Source: Candidatus Nomurabacteria bacterium (lineage in GTDB: Bacteria > Patescibacteria > Paceibacteria > UBA9973). From it: a stretch of 64,000 bases of DNA. A program made the translations under genes and the position numbers. Below the pieces are notes generated by a model. The model saw nothing but the letters and a program-made list of their open reading frames with translations, was not told the origin of the DNA and did not search any database. The stretch is taken from the NCBI GenBank assembly GCA_023267435.1, contig JAHFNH010000002.1, forward strand, positions 120,250 to 184,249, read 5' to 3'. This document shows, piece by piece, positions 1-7,572 of the stretch. Within the stretch, counting starts at the first letter, position 1. The number at the start of each line of letters is the position of its first letter.

Positions 1-945
1 CTTATTCTGACTCAACTAAATGAAATCTCCCGAACAGTCGACTCTAAAATTGGTGAATCACATAGACAAGTCAATGAGAGTCTTAAATTTCACTCTTCTG
101 AATCAAATAAAATAATCCGTGATGTTACAGAAAGATTAACTAGACTCGATGAGACAAACAAACAAGTCATTTCTTTTGCTGACCAGCTTCAAAGCTTGCA
201 AGATGTGTTGAAAAATCCAAAACAACGCGGAATACTCGGCGAATATTATCTTGAAACAGTTTTAAAAAATGTTCTTCCACCGGGAAGCTACCAAATGCAA
301 TACCCTTTTCCAGACGGCACTATCGTGGATGCTGTTGTATTCGTAAAAGATAAAATAATTCCTATCGATTCTAAATTCTCATTGGAGAATTATAATAGAA
401 TGATCGAGAGTAAAAGTACTGAAGAAAAAGACAGATATGAGAAAATTTTCGTGAATGATTTAAAAAACAGAATCGTGGAAACTTCAAAATATATCCAACC
501 TGCTCAAGGTACGACAGACTTCGCTTTTATGTTCATTCCGCACGAAGCTATTTATTATGATTTGCTTGTAAATAAAATCGGCGGATTAAAAGATGAAGAA
601 AATGAAAACCTCATCCAACGCGCCGCCGGAAAATACAAAGTTATAATCACTTCACCCACTTCTTTCCTCGCATATTTGCAGACAGTCCTCCAGGGACTCA
701 AAGCTTTACAAATAGAAGAATCTGCAAAAGAAATAATCAAGAAAGTCGAAGATCTCGGTAAGCATTTAAAGTCTTATGATGAATATCACACAAAGCTCGG
801 CAATTCCCTTTCGACTGTCATAAACCACTACAACGCTTCAAATAAAGAACTTAAAAAAATAGATAAAGATGTCTTGCGTATTTCTGGCTCCTCACCAGAA
901 CTCTCAGCCCTCGAACTCGAGAAACCTAGAACAGAAGAAGATTAA
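1..945 (+). CDS. rmuC: RmuC-family protein, 5'-truncated by the window edge
   Basis: The reading frame is open from base 1, so the gene begins upstream; the TTG at 196 is not a credible start because the coiled-coil-like region continues before it. The visible part has the RmuC core: a GILGEYYLE motif, then IVDAVVF and IPIDSKFSLENY, a nuclease-like PD-(D/E)XK-type arrangement, then FMFIPHEAIYYDLL and SPTSFLAYL. RmuC proteins are membrane-anchored by an N-terminal helix (outside this window) and are linked to limiting DNA inversion and recombination. The C-terminus is acidic. Family assignment is firm; the biochemical activity is poorly known even in E. coli. It ends with TAA, and a promoter for the next gene follows within 20 bases. 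Confidence 0.9.
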   Translation, partial: LILTQLNEISRTVDSKIGESHRQVNESLKFHSSESNKIIRDVTERLTRLDETNKQVISFADQLQSLQDVLKNPKQRGILGEYYLETVLKNVLPPGSYQMQYPFPDGTIVDAVVFVKDKIIPIDSKFSLENYNRMIESKSTEEKDRYEKIFVNDLKNRIVETSKYIQPAQGTTDFAFMFIPHEAIYYDLLVNKIGGLKDEENENLIQRAAGKYKVIITSPTSFLAYLQTVLQGLKALQIEESAKEIIKKVEDLGKHLKSYDEYHTKLGNSLSTVINHYNASNKELKKIDKDVLRISGSSPELSALELEKPRTEED

Positions 946-964
946 AAAATTACTTGTTTTAATA

Positions 965-993
965 TTGACATACACGCACTATTTTTATATAGT
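965..993 (+). promoter_or_regulatory. Promoter of the GreA-like gene
   Basis: TTGACA (965-970), a 17-base spacer and TATAGT (988-993). The predicted transcript has a leader of about 45 bases without a Shine-Dalgarno site; the leader contains TAATACTAAC, also seen in the leader of the gene at 3513-4010. Confidence 0.7.
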
Positions 994-1046
994 GTAAGTC
1001 TTGATTTTTGACAACTAAATAATACTAACCTCTAAAAACAAAACTT

Positions 1047-1592
1047 ATGAAAAACGGAAATGGAAAAACATGTCTAACGGTTATAACCTATGCCATGAAA
1101 CACTTTTATTTAAAAAGTGTAAAAACACTAGAAAAAGAATTGGCTGATTTGATATCAGCTAATAAGTATCCTGACCCAAACATTGTTGAGGCAACAATGG
1201 AAAAACTAACTGAAAAACAAAGAATAGCTAGTTCTACTTCTATTGTTCCACATGATCAAACAGAAGAAGTTAAACTCGGCAATGCCGTTGAAGTTATATT
1301 GACTGGTGGAAAATACAGAACAATATTTATTGATGGAGTTGGTTTTGGAATGGAAGGAAAAGACTTTTTACCCGAAAACCATACTGTAATTCCTACAAAT
1401 TCTCCGTTTGGTAAAGCTATCCTTGGAAAAAAAGTAGGCGAAGAAGGAAGTTATACTGTTGGAAACCTTACTTTTAAATTTAAAGTGGTGAAAATAATCC
1501 CTTATTTAGAAGCAGTAAAAATATTTTTTAGAGACCTTCGACCTAAAGAGGAAGAAGTAAAAGAAAAATTACAACAAGAAGTGACAGTATAA
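1047..1592 (+). CDS. GreA/GreB-like C-terminal-domain protein
   Basis: A 181-residue protein whose second half matches the FKBP-like C-terminal domain of GreA/GreB transcript cleavage factors: VEVILTGGKY, then SPFGKAILGKKVGEEGSY and a final beta strand (about residues 75-160). The N-terminal part is shorter than the GreA coiled coil (residues 25-60 helical, charged), and I do not see a clear acidic hairpin tip. It is therefore a Gre-like or Rnk-like RNA-polymerase secondary-channel candidate rather than a standard GreA; a canonical greA is at 16784-17251. It is a single-gene unit with its own TTGACA promoter and terminator. The Gre-like fold is moderately certain, the function inferred. Confidence 0.65.
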   Translation: MKNGNGKTCLTVITYAMKHFYLKSVKTLEKELADLISANKYPDPNIVEATMEKLTEKQRIASSTSIVPHDQTEEVKLGNAVEVILTGGKYRTIFIDGVGFGMEGKDFLPENHTVIPTNSPFGKAILGKKVGEEGSYTVGNLTFKFKVVKIIPYLEAVKIFFRDLRPKEEEVKEKLQQEVTV

Positions 1593-1611
1593 ATGCTGTT
1601 ACTTAATCACA

Positions 1612-1648
1612 AAAACGCGTTTCTAAACAGATACGCGTTTTATTTTTT
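1612..1648 (+). terminator. Terminator after the GreA-like gene
   Basis: Inverted repeat AAAACGCGT / ACGCGTTTT around a 11-12 base loop, followed by a T-rich tract. Confidence 0.75.
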
Positions 1649-1691
1649 TCTTTTTTATAAAAAAATGTTATATTAAAAAAGTTAGTTACAT

Positions 1692-1766
1692 GGCCTCATC
1701 GTCTATCAGTTAGGACACAAGCTTCTCAAGCTTGGAAGCTGGGTGCGATTCCCAGTGAGGTCACCA
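1692..1766 (+). tRNA. tRNA-Glu(CTC)
   Basis: Cloverleaf reads well: acceptor GGCCTCA / TGAGGTC, anticodon stem CAAGC / GCTTG with loop TTCTCAA (anticodon CTC), T arm CTGGG-TGCGATT-CCCAG. CCA is encoded (ends at 1766), unlike the other tRNAs in this window. Confidence 0.95.
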
Positions 1767-1803
1767 TTTAGAGCTAGCACGAGAAGCATAGAAAATTTAA
1801 ATA

Positions 1804-1842
1804 AAAAAACTCCCACCTAAATAATATAGGTAAGAGTTTTGT
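1804..1842 (-). terminator. Terminator of the 1862-2557 gene
   Basis: On the minus strand an ACTC-TTACCT / AGGTGGGAGT hairpin ends in a run of seven T. It lies directly downstream of the stop codon at 1862. Confidence 0.7.
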
Positions 1843-1861
1843 AAAATTTACTTTTTAAGTA

Positions 1862-2557
1862 TTAATCAATGGCAGCAGAAAAAGATACAAACGATTCATT
1901 GTAAAGTAAAGTCTGAGAAATATCCAAGACTCTATGTGTTTTTTTAACTTTAACGATAGTAGTAGAACCATCTTTTAGCTTTACGTAAAATAAATTCGCT
2001 GTGCCATCTATAAGTAGACCATCATAAGTTTCGTCTTTAACATGAAATTTAGCATGAAAAAGCATTGACCATAGTACTCGAACAAAATTTTTGAAATCTA
2101 TTGGTGTTAAACGATTAAGTTCTCCTCTGAGTACACCCGCTAATTTACCTTCAAAAGCATCCTTAGAAAAATTATCAATTTTTCTAAGCTTAGTTCGACT
2201 TTCAAATTCTAATGTTATATTCCTAAAAGGAGTTATAAAATTATCAAAAAACTCCTCTGTTAAATATAAATCAATTCCGAGTTGCCTAGAACTGAAATCC
2301 CCAAACTTATCTGGAAGATCTAATTTAGAAAGATTTAAAATTATTATGTTCCTAATATTCGCATGATTTTTTATCATACTTCCAGTAAAGAATCCTTTAT
2401 TCACTAAATATTCAACCGCTTCTGTTATTAATTTTTCTTTAATAACTTTACTCGTCACATCGTTCGGATTTATGCCCATATTTTTAAGAGCATTTTCATA
2501 CCCCAAAAGCAATTCATGCCCTTGAGTGTGACTAATTACCTGGCTTACATTTTTCAT
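1862..2557 (-). CDS. Unknown protein, 231 aa
   Basis: I do not recognise this family. The protein starts MKNVSQVISHTQGHELL and is mixed alpha/beta by appearance, without signal peptide or membrane segment. The middle (about 80-150) has alternating hydrophobic and charged stretches, and the C-terminal third (DGLLIDGTANLFYVKLKDGS) looks like a beta-rich domain. It is a single-gene unit with a terminator. The start ATG is chosen because the leader upstream is A+T-rich and non-coding. The 2560-2790 stretch before it holds two hairpins and a copy of a 22-base repeat (2716-2737). Confidence 0.7.
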   Translation of the reverse strand: MKNVSQVISHTQGHELLLGYENALKNMGINPNDVTSKVIKEKLITEAVEYLVNKGFFTGSMIKNHANIRNIIILNLSKLDLPDKFGDFSSRQLGIDLYLTEEFFDNFITPFRNITLEFESRTKLRKIDNFSKDAFEGKLAGVLRGELNRLTPIDFKNFVRVLWSMLFHAKFHVKDETYDGLLIDGTANLFYVKLKDGSTTIVKVKKTHRVLDISQTLLYNESFVSFSAAID

Positions 2558-2591
2558 TTTGCATACCGTATTAAATTAACAAATTACATTA

Positions 2592-2637
2592 TGTCCTTTT
2601 AAGGACATGGCCGATATCGTGGAATCGGTTACCTTTA
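2592..2637. repeat. Two inverted repeats upstream of the 1862-2557 gene
   Basis: A near-perfect ATGTCC-TTTTAA-GGACAT palindrome (about 2591-2608) is followed by CCGAT...ATCGG (2610-2628). They fall in the 5' leader of the minus-strand gene and could form RNA structure or an operator; no function is evident. Confidence 0.4.
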
Positions 2638-2700
2638 CCATTTATTTTACACTACAACTTACTTTCTAATTTAGCAAGAAAAAATTCTAAATACCTTTAT

Positions 2701-2742
2701 ATTACTTATAATAAGGTTCCAATTCCGTCCCGTTTGGCTCAC
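2701..2742 (-). repeat. 22-base repeat, copy 1
   Basis: The 22 bases at 2716-2737 (core CCAATTCCGTCCCGTTTGG) are identical to 3427-3448, with flanking similarity (ATTACTTATA upstream, CACA(A/G)AAA downstream). Both copies lie 130-180 bases upstream of a minus-strand gene. Read on the minus strand they would encode C-x-PNGTELE, but a stop codon sits within a few codons upstream in both. Confidence 0.7.
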
Positions 2743-2784
2743 AAAAAGATACTTATACGAAAAGTATCAATACCTATCTTTCAA

Positions 2785-2812
2785 TAAAAAAACGCACCAT
2801 TTAAGATGCGCT
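2785..2812 (-). terminator. Terminator of the secreted-protein gene
   Basis: GCGCATC / GGTGCG imperfect hairpin on the minus strand followed by seven T. Confidence 0.55.
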
Positions 2813-2829
2813 CTAATAATTTTATTTAT

Positions 2830-3282
2830 TTAAAACCAATCACCAATTTTACCCTTAACTCCGAGAGGAGCTTTGTCATCATAAAAATGAACAAAATAAT
2901 CCTCTACCTTAAGATTAAAATCTTTCCATTTAATCAGAAAGTTTGGATATTCTTTACTGTATCGAGAATCTTTAGAAAAAAAATCAATCGGGTATATTTT
3001 TGATTCTCCTTTCTTAAGGACATCTCCTTCAGCAATACCACCTGTATGCCACATCTGTGTTTTCATGTATGGTTCATAATAATAACCACTTTTTGTGCCA
3101 ACAATAACTTTCTCACATAATAAATTGGTAATTCCCCAGTATTTCTTACCATCTTTTTGTAAAACACAAATTTTTATACTATCGTTATTTATTTTTTTAA
3201 TTGCGTAAGTGGTGTAAGTTTTTTGACCAAATACAAGCATACAGGACAACATATAAGTTGTCAGAATAATTAGTGTTTTCAT
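2830..3282 (-). CDS. Predicted secreted protein, 150 aa
   Basis: A classical Sec signal peptide (MK, hydrophobic 4-18, cleavage likely after FG before QK) precedes about 130 residues rich in K, Y and D. The mature part is beta-like (ITNLLCEKVIVGTKSGYYY, KGESKIYPIDFF) and carries two cysteines. The signal ending in GQ resembles Bacteroidota signals, which hints at transfer, but that is only an impression. It is a single-gene unit; its promoter uses the palindromic -35 at 3349-3360. Function unknown. Confidence 0.75.
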   Translation of the reverse strand: MKTLIILTTYMLSCMLVFGQKTYTTYAIKKINNDSIKICVLQKDGKKYWGITNLLCEKVIVGTKSGYYYEPYMKTQMWHTGGIAEGDVLKKGESKIYPIDFFSKDSRYSKEYPNFLIKWKDFNLKVEDYFVHFYDDKAPLGVKGKIGDWF

Positions 3283-3330
3283 TTTATTTAAGGTTTTTAA
3301 AGAAGTTAATACTTATTTCTATCTAAATTC

Positions 3331-3360
3331 AGATTACCATATAAATCATTGACTTGTCAA
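3331..3360 (-). promoter_or_regulatory. Palindromic -35 promoter of the 2830-3282 gene
   Basis: Palindrome TTGACTTGTCAA at 3349-3360; on the minus strand TTGACA, an 18-base spacer and TAATCT (3336-3331) preceded by TGG. The same -35 palindrome and the same TGGTAATCT -10 occur at 34671-34699. Confidence 0.65.
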
Positions 3361-3402
3361 TTATTACGTGGGTACAACTCAATGTGTAAGTACAACACCG
3401 AA

Positions 3403-3456
3403 ATTACTTATATTTCTTACTATAAAGTTCCAATTCCGTCCCGTTTGGGACACAGA
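3403..3456 (-). repeat. 22-base repeat, copy 2
   Basis: Copy at 3427-3448 is identical to 2716-2737. See copy 1. Confidence 0.7.
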
Positions 3457-3465
3457 AAATAAAAA

Positions 3466-3492
3466 AGACCTAACAAATGTGTTAGGTCTTTT
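3466..3492. terminator. Terminator of the 3513-4010 gene
   Basis: GACCTAACA / TGTTAGGTC perfect stem with a 4-base loop; T-run on the minus strand, weaker T-run on the plus. Confidence 0.8.
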
Positions 3493-3512
3493 GAGTGCAA
3501 TTCATACATGGA

Positions 3513-4010
3513 TCACACTCTGTAATTTTTATTAAAATCATTAATCACAAAGGAAAGAAGATCAAATCGCTGTTCCCATCTGATATTAACTTTCTCTGTG
3601 CTGTATGATTTAAACTGAGCATTAATATCTCCAACCTCATAACCTGAAGAAATAATACATTCAGTTTTTAATTCCATAGTCCATATATATTTTTCATATC
3701 CTTTTTCAATGTATTCATCGGGCTTACTCGAACGGGAGCAAGTCATTCGAACATTTACACATTGATCGTGTTTTTGAAAACAAAAAATTAAAATACTATG
3801 GAACATGTTTATTGTTAATTCAATGTGCCCGGCAATAGGTTTACCATCTTTTCTTGAAATGGAAAAATCCACTTCCTTTATTATTGTTCCATTACGATCT
3901 GTGATTTCTTCTTTTCCAATGGCATGTTTTAAGTATGCTTTATACATTTTTTCGAGATTCTTAGGATCAAAACCAATCTTTGGTTCAGTTTCCTTTTTAA
4001 ATGTTTCCAT
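3513..4010 (-). CDS. Unknown protein, 165 aa
   Basis: Not recognised. It begins METFKKETEPKIGFDPKNLEKMYKAY with a helical first third, then a beta-rich part (EVDFSISRKDGKPIAGHIELTI) and several cysteines (CFQKHDQC, MTCSRSS). There is no signal peptide. A single-gene unit with a TTGACA promoter (4083-4111), an A-rich leader carrying TAATACTAAC, and a strong terminator, like the other accessory genes here. Confidence 0.7.
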   Translation of the reverse strand: METFKKETEPKIGFDPKNLEKMYKAYLKHAIGKEEITDRNGTIIKEVDFSISRKDGKPIAGHIELTINMFHSILIFCFQKHDQCVNVRMTCSRSSKPDEYIEKGYEKYIWTMELKTECIISSGYEVGDINAQFKSYSTEKVNIRWEQRFDLLSFVINDFNKNYRV

Positions 4011-4082
4011 TCTTATTAGTTATTAAGTTGTTAGTATTATTAGTTAATACGCCAAAATGTTTGTAAAAGTGCGTTTAACTAC

Positions 4083-4111
4083 AGACTACAACCTTTGTTA
4101 TTTTTTGTCAA
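4083..4111 (-). promoter_or_regulatory. Promoter of the 3513-4010 gene
   Basis: Minus-strand TTGACA (4111-4106), a 17-base spacer and TAGTCT (4088-4083). The leader is about 70 bases. Confidence 0.6.
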
Positions 4112-4114
4112 ATC

Positions 4115-4148
4115 AAAAAAATCACCTGTTTCAACAAGTGATTTTTAA
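4115..4148 (-). terminator. Terminator of the CBS gene
   Basis: AAATCAC(T/C)TG...GTGATTT hairpin flanked by A-runs and T-runs; read on the minus strand it follows the stop at 4162. Confidence 0.6.
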
Positions 4149-4161
4149 AAAAGATTTATTT

Positions 4162-4605
4162 TTACAGATGCTTTTCAAAAATATTTTTGAAAATATCGTG
4201 ACGAGAAACAATGCCTACGATTTTACCATTTTCAACTACTGGTATTCTATTGATACCGCGAGAAAGCATAATGGAACCAATCTTCATAACCGGCATATCC
4301 GGATCAGCAAAAATCACAACTTTAGTCATAAATTTTTCAATATGATGATCTTTAATTTCTTCGATTTTTTTCTCCCTTTCTTCAAAATCTGTATAAGCTT
4401 CGGGGTTAGTATAGAAACTGCTATAAAACGGATACAAGACTCGGAAAAGATCTTTTTCGGAAAGCACACCGACAAGGTTGCCTGCATCGTCAACTACCGG
4501 TGCACCAGAAATATTTTTCTCACGGAGAATTTTTGCCGCATCATGATACGAGGTGTCTTTGTGAATCGTGACTAATAAGGTTGTCATCACGTCTTTGACT
4601 TTCAT
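4162..4605 (-). CDS. CBS-domain pair protein
   Basis: 147 residues forming two CBS motifs: MKVKDVMTTLLVTIHKDTS to VGVLSEKDLFRVL (1-58) and KFMTKVVIFADPDM to IVGIVSRHDIFKNI (about 90-143), joined by an acidic helix. Each half has the typical G(A/R)-(I)PVV-(D/E)-(D/N)-G and the closing S-(E/R)-(K/H)-D. Bateman modules bind adenine nucleotides and usually regulate a partner; this one has no effector domain, so the partner must be encoded elsewhere. Monocistronic. Confidence 0.9.
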   Translation of the reverse strand: MKVKDVMTTLLVTIHKDTSYHDAAKILREKNISGAPVVDDAGNLVGVLSEKDLFRVLYPFYSSFYTNPEAYTDFEEREKKIEEIKDHHIEKFMTKVVIFADPDMPVMKIGSIMLSRGINRIPVVENGKIVGIVSRHDIFKNIFEKHL

Positions 4606-4674
4606 ACTTTAATGATACCACGCCGATAAAATATCTCAACAAGCAAATTATCAATATGCAACATAAAAAACAAA

Positions 4675-4710
4675 AATACCAGTGACTCTCATTTGAGAGA
4701 CACTGGTATT
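4675..4710 (-). terminator. Terminator overlapping the end of the 4689-5309 gene
   Basis: AATACCAGTG-A-CTCTC / GAGAG-A-CACTGGTATT, a 15-bp stem with a 4-base loop. The TGA stop (4691-4689) lies inside the stem, so the terminator overlaps the coding end. Confidence 0.8.
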
Positions 4711-5309
4711 AATTCAGCTGCTATTTTTTTGTCGGGACAGCTGGAAAGCTTCGCTAATTCTTTTAATTGCTTGGCACAGGTTTGATACAGAACAAGAGTT
4801 TCTTTGGTCATCGGCTCAGGTCTGTCATTGTTATGAAAACCAATTATAGTGCCAGCCAATACGCACAGTTCTTCGAAAGTCATCTCTTGAACATTTTTTT
4901 TACAAGTTATGTTCATTCGCAATGCGCCTTTCTCTATGGTCAAGCTGTCGAATGGCACTATAATGTAATGTATGGAAATATTTGAAAAGATATTTTCTAT
5001 ATCCTTATCAAACTTTTTCCATAACAATGTCTGCGCTTCAGTAGAATCGCCATAAGTGTGGCTATTCATAACAAGGCAGAATTCAAGCAGATTCGAAGCA
5101 TTTTGAGCGGCAGTAAGGTAAGTGCTGGTAACAGTGGGTAATGCTACATCAAATGGATCGATTTTACCCTTTTGTGCTTTTGTTTCGTAAGCTTCTTTAG
5201 CCTGCAACATTTCCTGGTAACTTGCATCAAATTTTTTCGACACGCAGTCGTTTTGAGCATGTGCCAGCGGTCCTAAAAGAACCACGAGAATTAGAATTAT
5301 TTTTTTCAT
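4689..5309 (-). CDS. Predicted secreted cysteine-containing protein, 206 aa
   Basis: Signal peptide MKKIILILVVLLGPLAHA with AHA cleavage, then about 188 residues with six cysteines (NDC, EFC, ITC, ELC, QTC, SSC), an even number that suggests disulfides outside the membrane. The mature protein is mostly helical. No family recognised. Promoter at 5370-5397 and a strong terminator make it a single-gene unit. It ends in TGA. Confidence 0.75.
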   Translation of the reverse strand: MKKIILILVVLLGPLAHAQNDCVSKKFDASYQEMLQAKEAYETKAQKGKIDPFDVALPTVTSTYLTAAQNASNLLEFCLVMNSHTYGDSTEAQTLLWKKFDKDIENIFSNISIHYIIVPFDSLTIEKGALRMNITCKKNVQEMTFEELCVLAGTIIGFHNNDRPEPMTKETLVLYQTCAKQLKELAKLSSCPDKKIAAELIPVSLK

Positions 5310-5369
5310 TTATGAAAGTCCCTCCGCGGACTGTTTTTAAAAAACTATTTATAGACTTTTTCTATTTTG

Positions 5370-5397
5370 ATTTTAACATACCAAATATATTTGTCAA
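5370..5397 (-). promoter_or_regulatory. Promoter of the 4689-5309 gene
   Basis: Minus-strand TTGACA (5397-5392), a 16-base spacer and TAAAAT (5375-5370). Confidence 0.6.
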
Positions 5398-5431
5398 ACT
5401 TTACGTAAACAATGCTCAAAATTTATTTATC

Positions 5432-5449
5432 TGCTAATATAAAAGAGTG
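5432..5449 (+). promoter_or_regulatory. Leaderless-type promoter at engB
   Basis: Extended -10 TGC-TAATAT (hexamer 5435-5440) with exactly six bases before the GTG at 5447, so transcription would start at the start codon. Confidence 0.55.
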
Positions 5450-6013
5450 AAAATAACATCCATGAAATTCGTAAGAGGAATCGTGAGTGACGATCCGATC
5501 TTGGGCAACAATATCCCCCAGATCGCCTTTATTGGGCGCTCCAATGTCGGTAAATCAACTCTTATCAATACTTTGACCAATAGTAAAATAGTTCGCACAA
5601 GTTCCTTTCCGGGCAGAACTCAAGAGATAAATCTTTTCCTTGTGAACAACTCGCATTACTTTGTCGATCTTCCAGGATATGGCTTTGCTCGCGCTTCTGG
5701 TGCTGGCCGTGAAAAAATCAGTAGTTTGATAGAGTCTTATTTGTTTAATTCCCTTTACGAACAAAAGAAAATAATATTTATTATTGATGCAAGTGTCGGG
5801 ATGACAGATGGAGACAAAGCAATGCTCCGAGATCTAGAAGACAATCACAAGGATTTTATTATTGTTACCAATAAAGTAGACAGAATGAATCAATCTGAAT
5901 ATCACAAAAAAATAACTGAAATAAAAAATACAGTGGGTGCGCACACCATCATCCCATTTTCATCAACAAAAAAAATAGGAGTCAAACCGCTTTTGAGCGA
6001 GATTTTTAATTAA
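5447..6013 (+). CDS. engB: Ribosome-biogenesis GTPase EngB/YsxC
   Basis: A 188-residue TRAFAC-class GTPase. G1 is GRSNVGKST (about residues 30-38), switch region FPGRTQEIN, G3 is DLPGYGFA (about 74-81), G4 TNKVD (about 144-148) and G5 SSTKKIG. EngB acts in large-subunit assembly. The start is GTG at 5447, six bases after an extended -10 (TGCTAATAT); ATG at 5462 is the alternative. Convergent with the gene at 6019, leaving five bases between the stops. Confidence 0.95.
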   Translation: MKITSMKFVRGIVSDDPILGNNIPQIAFIGRSNVGKSTLINTLTNSKIVRTSSFPGRTQEINLFLVNNSHYFVDLPGYGFARASGAGREKISSLIESYLFNSLYEQKKIIFIIDASVGMTDGDKAMLRDLEDNHKDFIIVTNKVDRMNQSEYHKKITEIKNTVGAHTIIPFSSTKKIGVKPLLSEIFN

Positions 6014-6018
6014 ATAAA

Positions 6019-7563
6019 CTAATTTGTTACAACTAATTGATTGGGAGAAGAAACCGCCAGGTCAAAATCTATCATATATAATCGTGGTACGCGTTTAAAA
6101 TCAACATTCTCTTTTTCATCCCTAAAGAAACGAAGACAAAAATTGCGTTCATGAGAATGGCCGTGTTTTATTTTTAACTTATTTAAAACTTTGATTATTT
6201 TATCTTTTTGTTCTCGCAATTCATCCACAAAAATTTCAGTTTTATCCGCCCAATCCGATAAATTTAAATCTAAAACACCACTATAGACATCGACCAAACC
6301 TTCCTTATTTAATTTATAAGATTGTATTGGTTCTATAGGCACATAATCAAAACTAGCTTCTTTCCATTCAGCGTAATCTTCATAAAGCTTCTGCCAAGTC
6401 ATAAATGCTTCCGGTTTTATATGTCGTATTATTGTTTTATCTTTTAATTCACCACCAATCAATGTGAGACCAGAACCAGTTTTTTCAAATTCTTGTCTTG
6501 AGAAAGTTTTTTCATCAATTTTTTTATTGTCATATAAGGGTGATTTGATTAGTTCTTCACCTAACCCTTTTTCTATCAGCAAATTTATTAATTCTTTTTT
6601 ATTTTCTTCCGGTACTGCCCAAAGCATTTTTACATATGCTTTTTGTATATCGACATTGTGATTTTCAATACCCCTTTTTACTTTTTCTAATATTTTTATT
6701 TTTAAATTAACCGCATCTTCGTCAGGCACTGATCTCAGTATACCTACAGCTGCGTTTTGTATTTCAATATTTGGATTTTCCAGACACAAATTAATCAAAT
6801 AACCTCTTTCTTTATATAATGCATTTTCGATCATTCTCACAGAGATCTTTTGTATTTCAATACTTGGATTTTCTAATCCCAGTTTAATCAAAGATGTTCT
6901 TTCTTCTTCGGGTACCAATCCCATTATTGATGCAGCTGCTTTTTGTATTTCAAAATTTTGATTTTCAAGGCATTGTTTAACAAAAACAGATCTGCCTTTA
7001 TATGGTAAATCTCCAATCATGCCTATATATGCCTTCTGTATTTCAACATTCGGATTTTCAAGACCCTCTTTTACTTTTTCTACAAGATCTTTTTTAAAAG
7101 AATCTTTTTCTTCATCTGACAACAACCAAAACATTCCGGTAGATATCTTTTGTATTTCAACATTTTTATTTTCAACCCCCAGCTTGATTAGAGATGCCTT
7201 ATCTTCTTCTGGTGCAAATTCAATCATTTTTACGGAAGTCTTTTGTATATCAATATTTGAGTTTTCAAGACCGAGCTTGATTAAAGATGTTCTTTCTTTT
7301 TCTGGTGCAGATGTAACCATTTCTGCAAATTCCCTTTGCACTTCAGTTATATGATTTAAATTTTGCTTCGGGGAAAATTTTTTTTCTTTTAAAGGCGGAG
7401 CATTTTCTATTTGTTCTCTAATGAGATTATCTTGATTTTTATCTTTTATATATCTTTTAAAACTATGTTCTGTTATTGAGTTTTGACCAGAAATCTCATA
7501 CATTTTCAAGTATTCTGGCGTTATAGATTCTAGTTTTTTGATCTCTAAATTTGATTTTTCCAT
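6019..7563 (-). CDS. HEAT-like repeat protein with a kinase-like C-terminus
   Basis: 514 residues. Residues 88-322 hold seven ordered repeats of about 30-40 residues with the pattern ENPNxEIQKxxVxM and a following PEEER turn, a two-helix HEAT/Armadillo-like solenoid. Residues 365-514 resemble a degenerate protein-kinase/aminoglycoside-phosphotransferase lobe: HGHSHERN at 467-474 fits a HGDxHxxN catalytic loop with the Asp replaced by His, and MIDFD at 497-501 fits the metal-binding DFD/DFG. A glycine-rich TGSGLTLIGGELKDKTIIR (about 362-380) could be the nucleotide-binding strand and lysine. It follows the ABC transporter genes by nine bases, so it is probably in their operon. The fold is inferred from motifs only. 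Confidence 0.6.
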   Translation of the reverse strand: MEKSNLEIKKLESITPEYLKMYEISGQNSITEHSFKRYIKDKNQDNLIREQIENAPPLKEKKFSPKQNLNHITEVQREFAEMVTSAPEKERTSLIKLGLENSNIDIQKTSVKMIEFAPEEDKASLIKLGVENKNVEIQKISTGMFWLLSDEEKDSFKKDLVEKVKEGLENPNVEIQKAYIGMIGDLPYKGRSVFVKQCLENQNFEIQKAAASIMGLVPEEERTSLIKLGLENPSIEIQKISVRMIENALYKERGYLINLCLENPNIEIQNAAVGILRSVPDEDAVNLKIKILEKVKRGIENHNVDIQKAYVKMLWAVPEENKKELINLLIEKGLGEELIKSPLYDNKKIDEKTFSRQEFEKTGSGLTLIGGELKDKTIIRHIKPEAFMTWQKLYEDYAEWKEASFDYVPIEPIQSYKLNKEGLVDVYSGVLDLNLSDWADKTEIFVDELREQKDKIIKVLNKLKIKHGHSHERNFCLRFFRDEKENVDFKRVPRLYMIDFDLAVSSPNQLVVTN

Positions 7564-7572
7564 TAAAAATTA

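Noticed and set aside
2716..3448. The 22-base repeat as a T-arm of degenerate tRNAs
   Set aside because: GGTTCCAATTCC lacks a TTCRANY loop with matching stem and no anticodon arm is present.
4057..4575. 172-codon frame on the plus strand
   Set aside because: Antisense to the CBS gene; composition is that of a shadow.
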